Positions 33,390 to 41,614 of a stretch of DNA of 64,000 nt are shown here, one piece after another. The DNA is from Sphingobacteriaceae bacterium. GTDB lineage: Bacteria; Bacteroidota; Bacteroidia; Sphingobacteriales; Sphingobacteriaceae. Location of the stretch: the NCBI GenBank assembly GCA_947463785.1, contig CANHRG010000004.1:79971-143970 (forward strand), written 5' to 3'. Under the pieces are notes generated by a model that did not search any database, was not told the DNA's origin, and saw only the letters and a program-made list of their open reading frames with translations. Within the stretch, counting starts at the first letter, position 1; each line of letters begins with the position of its first letter. The translations under genes were made by a program, and so were the position numbers.

Positions 33390-33761
33390 TCAGTTTTTAT
33401 TACATTCCCATTCTTTTAACAAAACATATATCTGTCCTTTATAACCATTCTGGATAACATTGAATTTACCACCTCTTGGACTATATAAATCGCCCAACAA
33501 AAATTTTCCTTGTTTGTTGGAAATCAGCTTAGTTGCAATAAACGTCCAGCTGGAACCGAAACCACTACCTGCATTGTAGTTGCTCATCCATGCTGGATGA
33601 ATAGAACTGGTATCTGGAGCACTAAGAATTTTGCTTGACCCATTCGGCGGGTAGCAGCTTAGTTTAACATAAGATACTGAGTTCGAAACTCCAGCAGTTT
33701 GTTGAGCTATAACTTTGGCATTGGGAACAAATAGAAAGATTGATAAAATAATAAATCTCAT
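33390..33761 (-). CDS. Secreted protein, first gene of the envelope cassette
   Basis: Not recognised. 123 residues from the ATG at 33761 (MRFIILSIFLFVPNAKVIAQ is a signal peptide). The mature protein has two cysteines far apart (SCYPPNGS near the start and EWECNKN at the end) that could pair, and a beta-rich middle (FGSSWTFIATKLISNKQGKFLLGDLY). It is divergent from the regulator-like gene at 33930 and is the promoter-proximal gene of the minus-strand cassette 33761-30945. Confidence 0.6.
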   Translation of the reverse strand: MRFIILSIFLFVPNAKVIAQQTAGVSNSVSYVKLSCYPPNGSSKILSAPDTSSIHPAWMSNYNAGSGFGSSWTFIATKLISNKQGKFLLGDLYSPRGGKFNVIQNGYKGQIYVLLKEWECNKN

Positions 33762-33835
33762 TTTGACTCCTAGTTTGAACAACTATTAAAATTATTAATC
33801 AATTCTAGGGCTTGTTAGGGGAATACAGAACATTT

Positions 33836-33860
33836 ATTACGTGAATTACGTTCAGTAACG
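33836..33860. promoter_or_regulatory. Repeated ATTACGT motifs between divergent genes
   Basis: ATTACGT occurs at 33836-33842 and 33845-33851, followed by the partly inverted GTAACG at 33855-33860. They lie in the 168-bp gap shared by the cassette and the regulator-like gene. A TAACTTGG resembling a -7 box for the plus-strand gene is seen near 33902-33909. Confidence 0.35.
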
Positions 33861-33929
33861 CATTGGAACATATTTCTGTAATCCTAAAGCATTAAATGTG
33901 CTAACTTGGAGTATTATTATTACTGCCAA

Positions 33930-35261
33930 ATGAACTACAAAATGATTATACAAAGCTTCCTACTTTTGCAGTTTTGTTATACGGCTAGTTTTGCACAAAT
34001 ACCCTCTTTTCAATGGGTAAACCCTAAAAGTTCTTTAAGAGAGCGCATTGATTTGGAGAGGCTTATTCATTCTAAAGAAGATATTCTAGGTAATTGGTTA
34101 GACCATGGCCCAGTGAAGACTTCTTTAAACTTTAGTGATGATAAACAGATTGTGCTTGAGAAAATCAACTATTTTAATTTGAATAATGGAGAAAAAGTTT
34201 GGTTTACAAACAACGGTTCTCAACGAGTATTTTCCTATTCTTTAGCTGATAATACCTTTAAACGGATAGATAAAAGCACCTATGCCGGTTATAATTTTAA
34301 TGCTACTCAGTTTATTAGAAAAGATACACTATATAGTGCTGGTGGTTATGGTTTTTGGAACTACAGCAATGTTTTAACTTATTTTGTGGAGTCAAAAGGT
34401 GAGTGGGAGCTAATCAGAACCGACGGTAGTACTCCTAAAACTATATTAGGTGGTTATCAAGGTTACGATGCTAACAATGATATTTTTTATTCAGGTGCTT
34501 CAGAAGAGGAAACATTGGGCAAGCGTGTAGAAAAGGGCTTTGGTAACAAACTATATAAGTTTGATTTTAAGACATATAGTTGGGAAGATCTAGGGGAGCT
34601 TAACTCAGCATTACCTTATCAAATGCACCGAGAGATTTTTTGGACAGGTACCTACTTCTTACAATGGGCAAAGGATAAATTATTTATTATAGATCCAATT
34701 GCTAATAAGGTATACGTATATGAAGATAATAAGCAGTACTTCCAGAACAATGCCCAATACTTTGCAAAAGGTGATACGGTAATTTGTTTTTGGGATCGAA
34801 AAGCAAATACGAACAAGTTCTCGGTATTAGATCTCCTGAAGAAATCCAAACCAATTGGAGCCTTTTATCAGGAATCAAACATTGGGATTTATGTTACAGT
34901 AACTTTTGCTTCATGTCTACTAGCAGTAATTGCATACGTTCAACGTAATAAAATAAGAGGACTGAAAATTCAGTCAATATTACAAAAACAGGAACTAGAT
35001 TTGCTTAATGCACTCTTGCAATTGGAAGATGGTGCGTATTTAAACAGTAATGAGTTGAATGACTTGCTTGGTTTGCACGGTAAATCACTAGAAAGTCAAC
35101 GTAAAATAAGAATGAACGTGATTAATCAAGTAAACCACAAGATTAAACAGCGTTTCAATATCAGTGATGCTATTCAGCGTATAGGTGACCCAAGTGATAA
35201 TAGGTTAAAACTGTACTATTTGAAGCAGGAGACCGTGAAAACTCTTGAAAAAAATATATAG
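33930..35261 (+). CDS. Putative membrane one-component regulator: propeller, helix, HTH
   Basis: 443 residues from the ATG at 33930. After a signal-like segment (MIIQSFLLLQFCYTASFAQ) about 280 residues carry repeated aromatic beta patterns (NNGEKVWFTNNGSQRVFSYS, SAGGYGFWNYSN, NKLYKFDFKTYSWEDLG, DKLFIIDPIANKVYVYE) typical of a Kelch-like propeller. One membrane helix follows (YVTVTFASCLLAVIAYV), then a coiled segment and a C-terminal winged-helix-like domain (LNSNELNDLLGLHGKSLESQRKIRMNVINQVN, and a final RLKLYYLK). This suggests external sensing coupled to DNA binding. Divergent from the envelope cassette; convergent with the integrase. Confidence 0.65.
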   Translation: MNYKMIIQSFLLLQFCYTASFAQIPSFQWVNPKSSLRERIDLERLIHSKEDILGNWLDHGPVKTSLNFSDDKQIVLEKINYFNLNNGEKVWFTNNGSQRVFSYSLADNTFKRIDKSTYAGYNFNATQFIRKDTLYSAGGYGFWNYSNVLTYFVESKGEWELIRTDGSTPKTILGGYQGYDANNDIFYSGASEEETLGKRVEKGFGNKLYKFDFKTYSWEDLGELNSALPYQMHREIFWTGTYFLQWAKDKLFIIDPIANKVYVYEDNKQYFQNNAQYFAKGDTVICFWDRKANTNKFSVLDLLKKSKPIGAFYQESNIGIYVTVTFASCLLAVIAYVQRNKIRGLKIQSILQKQELDLLNALLQLEDGAYLNSNELNDLLGLHGKSLESQRKIRMNVINQVNHKIKQRFNISDAIQRIGDPSDNRLKLYYLKQETVKTLEKNI

Positions 35262-35273
35262 CATAGGAGGGCT

Positions 35274-36476
35274 CTATTCAATCACCCTCCCATGCATCTC
35301 ATCTAGCATCTCACGGTCAAAACTATCAAGGTAGATGTTGGTGATACGGTTACCATACTCGTGTCCTAGAGCCTCAGCAATGAGCTCATTCGAGTAACCT
35401 AACCGCTTTGCACTGGTAGCAAAGGTGTGCCTAGCAACATACGTAGTTAATGGAGCATTGATACCAACATGCTCACCTAACCGTTTCAAATACTTATTGG
35501 TGGTTTTGATCCACTGGTTGATCAATTCCTTGGCCCGTAAGCTATCCTCGGTGATATCATTAGGTAGTATCGGCAACAAGTATTGAGCCCCTGGCTGATG
35601 AAGCTCATTAAGAATAGCTTCGGCCTTTGAGAAAAGCTTGATATTGTAAAGTTTGTGGGTCTTTCTCCTGCGATAAATCACTCTCCCATCCACCAGATTC
35701 TTTGGAGTGAGGTAGGCTAAATCGGTGAAGGATATCCCAATTAAATAGAAGCTCAACAGGAAGCATTTTAAAGCCCTCTCAGCTGCTTTATTATCTGATA
35801 GATCTAGTTGCTCCAGCTTAGCAACATCTTGCCTTAAAACCGCTCTTTTCTGAGTTCTTTCAGACCTGATCTGTAACTCATAAAATGGATAATGAGAACG
35901 ATCAACCACTTTACGTTTGATGGCCTTATTGTAGATAGCCCGTAGGGTTCTGAAATAGTTTGAAATACTATTCAACTTCAACCCTTGTACAGCTAACTGT
36001 TGGCTGAATTGCTCCAACAAAGTATAGGTGATTTGAGGGAAGCTGATGTTAGGGTCTCCATAAAACTCCAAGAACCTGTTTACTGCGGTTTGGTAGATGA
36101 TGGCATTCCCAGTTTTGTTCAGCTGGTGCATCTCGGCTATCAATTCCTCAGCAAAAGCTTTAAAGGTATTAACATTTTTGGCCTTGGGTTTCCCAGCTAA
36201 AATTGCTTTTAAAGCCTCCATAGTGAACTCCTCTCCCAGCTCTAAAACAGCACGCCGTATCTCCACATACTTTTTAGCCAACTGCTGATTAAACTGTACC
36301 GCATTGGGGTAAGTTCTATCAATTTCTGAAGCGTTTTGAACCCAGAATTCTGCAGGAATGGAGATACCTGAAACAAGGGTATAAACTTTGTTGTATTGGG
36401 TAATTCTGTAGATGATAGGATAGGTTCCATCTACTTTCCGTCTTCTGGTGTCCAGAAGGGTCTTAACATGTACCAT
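35274..36476 (-). CDS. int: Tyrosine recombinase (integrase) of the island
   Basis: 400 residues. An N-terminal arm-binding domain (LLDTRRRKVDGTYPIIYRIT) and SAM-like core-binding domain (about 100-200) precede the catalytic domain. R349 in VARHTFATSAKRLG, H372 in IAEALGHE and nucleophile Y382 in TNIYLDSF are visible; the lysine region is RRRKTHKLYNIK. Arginine I is missing in FYLIGISFTDLAYL, as described for IntDOT of Bacteroides elements. It catalyses strand exchange at the tRNA-Val att site, which lies about 110 bp upstream of its start. Confidence 0.95.
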   Translation of the reverse strand: MVHVKTLLDTRRRKVDGTYPIIYRITQYNKVYTLVSGISIPAEFWVQNASEIDRTYPNAVQFNQQLAKKYVEIRRAVLELGEEFTMEALKAILAGKPKAKNVNTFKAFAEELIAEMHQLNKTGNAIIYQTAVNRFLEFYGDPNISFPQITYTLLEQFSQQLAVQGLKLNSISNYFRTLRAIYNKAIKRKVVDRSHYPFYELQIRSERTQKRAVLRQDVAKLEQLDLSDNKAAERALKCFLLSFYLIGISFTDLAYLTPKNLVDGRVIYRRRKTHKLYNIKLFSKAEAILNELHQPGAQYLLPILPNDITEDSLRAKELINQWIKTTNKYLKRLGEHVGINAPLTTYVARHTFATSAKRLGYSNELIAEALGHEYGNRITNIYLDSFDREMLDEMHGRVIE

Positions 36477-36501
36477 AATAAGGTGTGGTTATGGTCATGA
36501 T

Positions 36502-36519
36502 TTGCAAAAAGTTTGCAAA
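36502..36519 (+). promoter_or_regulatory. Candidate integrase arm-type sites, right end
   Basis: TTGCAAA at 36502-36508 and 36513-36519, spaced 11 bp, mirroring the pair inside the left end (18131-18148). They also lie in the int promoter region, so integrase may control its own gene. Confidence 0.45.
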
Positions 36520-36583
36520 AACCAGGCTAGAAATGCCTCAAAAGGCCCTCTAAAATTAAGTCTAGAAAAAAGCGCTATAAAAT

Positions 36584-36670
36584 AAAAAAGCACCTACATG
36601 TACTGTAAGTGCTTTTAAACTGTGGAGGCTACTGGATTCGAACCAGTGACCCTCTGCTTGTAAGGCAGAT
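36584..36670 (-). repeat. attR repeat: tRNA-Val 3' half and terminator supplied by the island
   Basis: Matches 18000-18086 except at 36600 and 36617. It covers the tRNA terminator hairpin (36584-36616 region) and the tRNA from its 3' end to the 5' side of the anticodon stem. Confidence 0.93.
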
Positions 36671-36697
36671 GCTCTGAACCAGCTGAGCTAAGCCTCC
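36623..36697 (-). tRNA. tRNA-Val (anticodon TAC)
   Basis: 75 nt. Acceptor GGAGGCT pairs with AGCCTCC plus discriminator A; anticodon stem TCTGC/GCAGA holds loop CTTACAA with anticodon TAC; T arm TTCGAATC is normal; CCA is not encoded. It is complete because the island restored its 3' half. A hairpin terminator follows. Confidence 0.96.
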
Positions 36698-36898
36698 TTT
36701 GGGGACTGCAAATATAGAAGGTCTGGGCAATTCTTCAAAAAAAATCTAAAATTTAATTTTTTAGCTCAAAACCTAGCCTACCACTTACATGTTGAAAAAA
36801 GCAAAAAACTGATAAATAGGGCTTTACGTAATTTTTAGAAGATATTTTTTAGGCTTATCCACATTTGCTTGTATATTCGTTAAACCAAAATCACGATC

Positions 36899-37861
36899 AT
36901 GGCTGCAGTAAATATTCCACGTCTCGACCTGAACGATTACATCTACGGTACTCCCGAACAAAAGAAAAAATTTTCTGAAGATTTGGGTAATGCCTATCAA
37001 GAAACCGGCTTTGTTACCATTGCCAACCACGGCATGACTCCCGAATTAATTAATGAACTTTATACAGAGGTCAAAAACTTTTTCGAACTGCCCGAGGCGG
37101 TAAAAATGAAGTATGAAATTCCGGAACTTGCTGGCCAACGTGGTTACACTAGTAAGGGAAAAGAGAAGGCAAAGGATTCAAAAACGCCTGATCTGAAAGA
37201 ATTTTGGCAACGTGGGCAAACGGTTACCGATAACGATCCGGTAAAAAACGAATACCCAGACAATTGTGTGGTGGCAGAAGCTCCACGCTTCAATACCATT
37301 ACACAAGAAGTTTACGAGCGATTGGAAGCCTCTGGCAAACACTTATTGCAAGCTATTGCAGATTATTTGGGTTTACCTACCACCTATTTTGACGACAAAG
37401 TACACAATGGAAACTCGATTTTAAGAGCCATCCATTACTTCCCTATCGAAGATCCGGATAGCATTCCGGCAGATGCAGTTCGTGCCGGTGCACATGAAGA
37501 TATTAATTTAATTACCCTACTGATCGGAGCCAGTGCAGATGGCCTGGAAGTGCTAACCCGCGATGGCGAATGGTTTCCGGTTAAGGCTCATGGCGAAGAC
37601 ATTGTAGTAAACGTAGGCGATATGTTGCAGCGTTTAACCAATAATAAGCTGAAATCAACTACCCATCGCGTAGTCAATCCGCCTAGAGAATTGATGAAAA
37701 CTTCGCGTTTTTCGGTGCCGTTTTTCTTGCATCCCAAATCAGAAATGGATTTGAGCTGTTTGGCGTCTTGTATTGATGCTGATAACCCAAAAGCATACAG
37801 TGATATAACCGCCGGTGAATACCTGGATGAGCGCTTAAAAGAAATTGGGTTGAAGAAATAA
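36899..37861 (+). CDS. 2-oxoglutarate/Fe(II) oxygenase, isopenicillin N synthase family
   Basis: 320 residues. N-terminal DIOX_N segment IPRLDLNDY ... AYQETGFVTIANHGM is followed by the jelly-roll core with the facial triad H-x-D in AGAHEDINLITLL and distal H in STTHRVVNPP, and the 2OG-binding R-x-S in SRFSVPFFLHP. All iron and cosubstrate ligands are present. The substrate is unknown; the fold is also used by plant-type ethylene-forming and antibiotic-pathway enzymes. A TATATTCG resembling a -7 box lies about 20-30 bp before the start. First host gene right of the island. Confidence 0.9.
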   Translation: MAAVNIPRLDLNDYIYGTPEQKKKFSEDLGNAYQETGFVTIANHGMTPELINELYTEVKNFFELPEAVKMKYEIPELAGQRGYTSKGKEKAKDSKTPDLKEFWQRGQTVTDNDPVKNEYPDNCVVAEAPRFNTITQEVYERLEASGKHLLQAIADYLGLPTTYFDDKVHNGNSILRAIHYFPIEDPDSIPADAVRAGAHEDINLITLLIGASADGLEVLTRDGEWFPVKAHGEDIVVNVGDMLQRLTNNKLKSTTHRVVNPPRELMKTSRFSVPFFLHPKSEMDLSCLASCIDADNPKAYSDITAGEYLDERLKEIGLKK

Positions 37862-37883
37862 GTTGAAATTTGATGAAAAGTTT

Positions 37884-37920
37884 AACCCGGTTTGCACACA
37901 GCAGGCCGGGTTTTATTTTT
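37884..37920. terminator. Terminator between convergent genes
   Basis: AACCCGG (37884-37890) pairs with CCGGGTT (37906-37912), followed by TTTATTTTTT on the plus strand. Confidence 0.75.
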
Positions 37921-38392
37921 TCATAGCTACCTGAATACTTTGCAAGAGTTCATTGGCATGCTGGCTACCAATAATGTACACAAAACCATCCTTATCGTGT
38001 AAGTGTACGGCATCTTTACCCCCGGCATAAAAACGGATGGTGCCGTTCTTGTGTAAATTGTAAACCGGATTATTGATAAAGAATTTACTGTAAGGCTGTC
38101 TTTCAGCTTTTACTATGCTGTTAAGATCAATTTTTACCAGTTTGGTTGTCCACAACCCATCTAAAATCACCGATTTGTTTTTAACGGTAGTCCGGAAATG
38201 CATCAAAAACATCATGATTACCGAAATAATCAGGATGCCGAAACCAACCACCAGGAAAAGCTCTGCATTGTCGTCATTTTCAGAAAAATAATAGGCCGCA
38301 AAACAAAACAAAGCCATCACCATCCGGATGCTGATCCGGTTATAATCTCTGCCTAAATACTGTTTTTCAACAAAGCTAATTTCAGATTCCAT
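37913..38392 (-). CDS. Two-helix membrane protein with PH-like tail
   Basis: Not assigned. 159 residues from the ATG at 38392 (MESEISFVEKQYLGRDYNRIS). Two hydrophobic helices (about 24-36 and 45-65) are followed by a beta-rich cytoplasmic part (VILDGLWTTKLVKIDLNSIVKAE ... GTIRFYAGGKDAVHLHDKDGFVYIIGS) resembling bacterial PH-like domains. The gene overlaps the tilS stop by 11 bp, so it is translationally coupled to tilS. The in-frame ATG two codons earlier (38398) is an alternative. Confidence 0.65.
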   Translation of the reverse strand: MESEISFVEKQYLGRDYNRISIRMVMALFCFAAYYFSENDDNAELFLVVGFGILIISVIMMFLMHFRTTVKNKSVILDGLWTTKLVKIDLNSIVKAERQPYSKFFINNPVYNLHKNGTIRFYAGGKDAVHLHDKDGFVYIIGSQHANELLQSIQVAMKK

Positions 38393-39734
38393 GTTCATGA
38401 ACTTCTTCGAATATAACTACTTTTTTAGTGTTTGCGCTAATTTTATAGCGCTCGTCAATGCGCAAATCCTGAACCCACACAATATCGCCGTTGGCATTTT
38501 CTAAAACACCAATGTATTGCTTTTGGCTCAATGGTATTTTTTGCTCAGTAAATAAATCACTCAATTTTTTCTTGCCCTTCATGCCAAAGGGCTGAAAGGC
38601 GTCGCCCAAATTCCAACTTCGCAGGGTTAAGGGATAATTGAGCAAATCCGCATCCAATTGTGCCTTACCCGGATGTTTATCCAGCTTAAATTCGGCTAAA
38701 GGCAATATAGTCATTGCGAAAACCCTGTTGTTCCACTTGAATTGCTTGGTCTCAGCATCAATTTTTACACAAGACTCCTGCTCTTTCTTCAAAGACGATA
38801 AGAGTAGGCGCCCACGATCTAGCAAGAGCTGATGACTGGCCGATTCAAAAACCTTACCCGGCTGACCATGCCAAGACTCTACCAAATTAGACAAAACGGC
38901 TTCAGTAAATCCATATTCTCTAAACAACTCAAATAGTAAGGTGTTTACAGGCTTTAGTTGTTGTAAAGCGGCTAAATCAATCTCAATGGTGTCTGAGCTT
39001 GTATTTTGGAATAAATTTTTGCGTAGTTCTTCCACCTTGAGGTGCAATAATTCCTCCAAATCGGCCATCCTACGCCGATTCAATTCAAAAGTTTCTTCCA
39101 ATGCCGGATTGAGTTCTTTGAGTTTCGGAATCACTTCCAGACGAATTTTATTACGGGCATATTTGGCTGATTCATTCGAACTATCGTCGCGGTAGCTCAT
39201 TTGCAAGTGTTCAACCAACTGATCGATTTCTGCTCGTGTAAGAAATAGCAAAGGCCGAATTAAGCGACCCCTTTTGGGCAAAATGCCATGCAGTCCGCTA
39301 ATTCCTGTACCCCTAGTCAAGTTTAGCAAAATGGTTTCGATACTGTCGTTTTGGTGATGAGCCAAGGCAATGTAATCGAAATTTTGCTCCGCCCGGAGTT
39401 CTTCTAACCAGTGATAACGCAGGTTTCTGGCCGCCATTTGCACGGAAATTTTATTCGTTTTGGCATACGTTGCGGTATCAAAACGGTTTAAAAAAAAGGG
39501 AACGTCCAAGCTGGCAGCCAAATCGCGGCAAAATGCTTCGTCTCCGTCCGATTCTTCGGCACGTAGCTTAAAATTAACATGCGCAATGGCAAACGAATAG
39601 CCAGATGCCTTGAAGAGTTGAGCCATTAACACCGAATCGCGACCACCACTTACGGCCAACAAAACACGATCATGGGGTGCAAAAAGCAAGTTTTGATCAA
39701 TAAAATCAACGAATTGAGCTGAAGGCAACATCAA
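38382..39734 (-). CDS. tilS: tRNA(Ile)-lysidine synthase
   Basis: 450 residues. The PP-loop SGGRDS (29-34) lies in DRVLLAVSGGRDSVLMAQLF, followed by HVNFKLRAEESDGDE, IALAHHQNDSIETILLNLTRGTGI and the C-terminal TilS domain with LRSWNLGDAFQPFGMKGKKKLSDLF. The enzyme converts C34 of the AUA-reading tRNA-Ile to lysidine so that it reads AUA as isoleucine. Length and domain order are standard. A membrane protein gene overlaps its end. Confidence 0.96.
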   Translation of the reverse strand: MMLPSAQFVDFIDQNLLFAPHDRVLLAVSGGRDSVLMAQLFKASGYSFAIAHVNFKLRAEESDGDEAFCRDLAASLDVPFFLNRFDTATYAKTNKISVQMAARNLRYHWLEELRAEQNFDYIALAHHQNDSIETILLNLTRGTGISGLHGILPKRGRLIRPLLFLTRAEIDQLVEHLQMSYRDDSSNESAKYARNKIRLEVIPKLKELNPALEETFELNRRRMADLEELLHLKVEELRKNLFQNTSSDTIEIDLAALQQLKPVNTLLFELFREYGFTEAVLSNLVESWHGQPGKVFESASHQLLLDRGRLLLSSLKKEQESCVKIDAETKQFKWNNRVFAMTILPLAEFKLDKHPGKAQLDADLLNYPLTLRSWNLGDAFQPFGMKGKKKLSDLFTEQKIPLSQKQYIGVLENANGDIVWVQDLRIDERYKISANTKKVVIFEEVHEHGI

Positions 39735-39781
39735 CCAAATTTATTTATTAAAATCCTTAGCCAAAAACCTAATTTTGCGTA

Positions 39782-41614
39782 GTGAAGAAACTACTCCTCA
39801 TTTTCACGTTTACTTCGGTTGCGCTAGCCAGTATGGCTCAGCAAATCAATCGGGTACAATTGGTTTCCTCGCAGAAAGTAATCGGGATGCCCAATGTAGA
39901 TTTACTCAAAGTAGTCAGACCGGTTTTTTCACAAGACAATTCAACGCTTTCTGCCGATAGTGCTTACTTCAATCAGGCCCAAAACACCTTTGATGCCTTT
40001 GGCAATGTAGTTATTACCCAAAGTAACGGAACCGTTGTGTATTCTGATTTGTTGAATTACAACGGAAACACCAAAATCGCCATTCTTACCAACAGAGTTC
40101 GGTTAGTTGACGGCGATGCCACGCTGAGCACCGAATACATGACCTACAACATGGGTACTCGGGTAGGCACCTATACCGGTGGCGGTAAAATTGTAAACGG
40201 CAAGAATACGCTAACCAGTAAAAACGGTTTTTATTTTGCCGCTTCGCGTGATGCCTATTTCCGCTACGATGTACTGGTAACCACTCCCGATGCTTTGATT
40301 AAATCGGATACTTTACGTTACAATTCCGGATCAAAAATTGCCTATTTCTATGGTCCAACGAATATTTACGGAAAAGACGATACCCTGTACACCGAAAATG
40401 GCGATTACAACACCTTATACGATCAGGCCAGATTTGGCAAGAATAACCTCTACACCCAAGGCAGCAAATCACTAACCGGCGATAGCTTGTTTTACGATCG
40501 TAAAAAGGGCTATGGTAGAGCCGTTAAAAACATCACGTTTATCGATACAGCTGAAAAAATTACGCTAAAGGGCAATTTAGGTATTTATAAAAAGGCAGAT
40601 GAAAGCACCTTGGTAACGCAAAATGCCTACGTTATTCTAACCACCGAAACCGATTCGACCAAGGTAGACTCTATCTGGATTACAGCCGACACCTTGTACA
40701 GCAAGGTTGTATTGGCGAGCAAAGTGAGTGCAACCAAATTATCTGGAATTGCGGTTGAGGGTAAGAAGCCTGCATCGGTACAAGAACAGCAAAAGCTACC
40801 CGAAAAAAAACCGGCTACCGTTTTAATTCCAGCTACGAAGGTTGATGAACCTAAATCCCGAAAGGATTCAAAAAAGGACAAGAAAACTGCGCTAAATACA
40901 AAGGGAGATCTGAGTGTGGCTGTACTTCCGGCAGATAGTACGGCATCTACTGATACGATAAAAGCCCGAACGCTATCCGCATTTCACAAGGTAAAAATTT
41001 ACAAATCTGATTTACAGGCAAAAGCCGATTCCTTGTTTTTCAGTTATAGTGATTCCATCATGCGCTGCTACCAGGATCCGATGATCTGGACGCAGGGTTC
41101 GCAACTAAATTCAGATACTTTATACCTGCAGCTTCAAAATAAAAAATTACACAAAATGCTTCTGGACAATAAGGGATTTATTGTAAGCACAGAAGGAGAT
41201 TCCATTCGTTTTAACCAGGTAAAAGGCAAGCAGATGACTGGTTATTTTAAGGAGAATAAACTCCGTGAATTGGCGGTGGATGGCAACGCCGAGAGTGTTT
41301 ATTTTGCTAAGGAAGACAGTACATATACCGGAATGAATCGTTCGTTAAGTAGCAGGATTAAGCTAAAATTCGGGAATAATGAATTGAGCGACATTTATTT
41401 TCTAGCCAAACCCGAAATGACCTACCTGCCCATTGAAGAGGTTACAGATGATAAAAGCATTTTGGAGGGATTTATTTGGAAACCGAAAGATAGACCAATT
41501 AGCAAAGAGGCCATCATTCCTAGTTTAGCTAAACCCAAAAAGATTGAGACGAAAACAGAAGCTAAGAAGGTAAGCCCCGCTCCCATTAAAAAGTCTGGGA
41601 AAAAGAAGTTTTAG
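39782..41614 (+). CDS. OstA-like (LptA/LptD N-terminal) envelope protein
   Basis: 610 residues starting with GTG at 39782; signal peptide KKLLLIFTFTSVALASMAQQ. Repeated beta units of the OstA type run from about 50 to 300 (DSAYFNQAQNTFDAFGNVVITQSNG, LTGDSLFYDRKKGYGRAVKNITF), interrupted by a long K/P/T-rich linker (about 325-390) and resumed to about 540; the C-terminus is basic. Such proteins bridge LPS across the periplasm. A TAATTTTG -7 box at 39770-39777 lies so close that transcription would begin at about the GTG, so a leaderless message or a later start is possible. Confidence 0.85.
   Translation: MKKLLLIFTFTSVALASMAQQINRVQLVSSQKVIGMPNVDLLKVVRPVFSQDNSTLSADSAYFNQAQNTFDAFGNVVITQSNGTVVYSDLLNYNGNTKIAILTNRVRLVDGDATLSTEYMTYNMGTRVGTYTGGGKIVNGKNTLTSKNGFYFAASRDAYFRYDVLVTTPDALIKSDTLRYNSGSKIAYFYGPTNIYGKDDTLYTENGDYNTLYDQARFGKNNLYTQGSKSLTGDSLFYDRKKGYGRAVKNITFIDTAEKITLKGNLGIYKKADESTLVTQNAYVILTTETDSTKVDSIWITADTLYSKVVLASKVSATKLSGIAVEGKKPASVQEQQKLPEKKPATVLIPATKVDEPKSRKDSKKDKKTALNTKGDLSVAVLPADSTASTDTIKARTLSAFHKVKIYKSDLQAKADSLFFSYSDSIMRCYQDPMIWTQGSQLNSDTLYLQLQNKKLHKMLLDNKGFIVSTEGDSIRFNQVKGKQMTGYFKENKLRELAVDGNAESVYFAKEDSTYTGMNRSLSSRIKLKFGNNELSDIYFLAKPEMTYLPIEEVTDDKSILEGFIWKPKDRPISKEAIIPSLAKPKKIETKTEAKKVSPAPIKKSGKKKF

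Larger units (their letters stand above)
18034..36670. mobile_element. Integrative genomic island in tRNA-Val(TAC), about 18.6 kb
   Basis: The boundaries are the perfect 53-bp repeats at 18034-18086 and 36618-36670; the offset between copies is 18,584 bp, which is the element size. A tyrosine integrase lies next to the right end, transcribed toward the interior. Insertion restored a full tRNA-Val at the right and left the old 3' end at the left. Cargo: radC, XRE, NYN nuclease, Rep-like protein, PadR set, thioredoxin-fold protein, SDR/MerR, umuDC, an Lgt-like envelope cassette and a membrane-bound regulator-like protein. No relaxase, coupling protein or type IV secretion gene was recognised, so transfer would need a helper. 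Confidence 0.92.
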
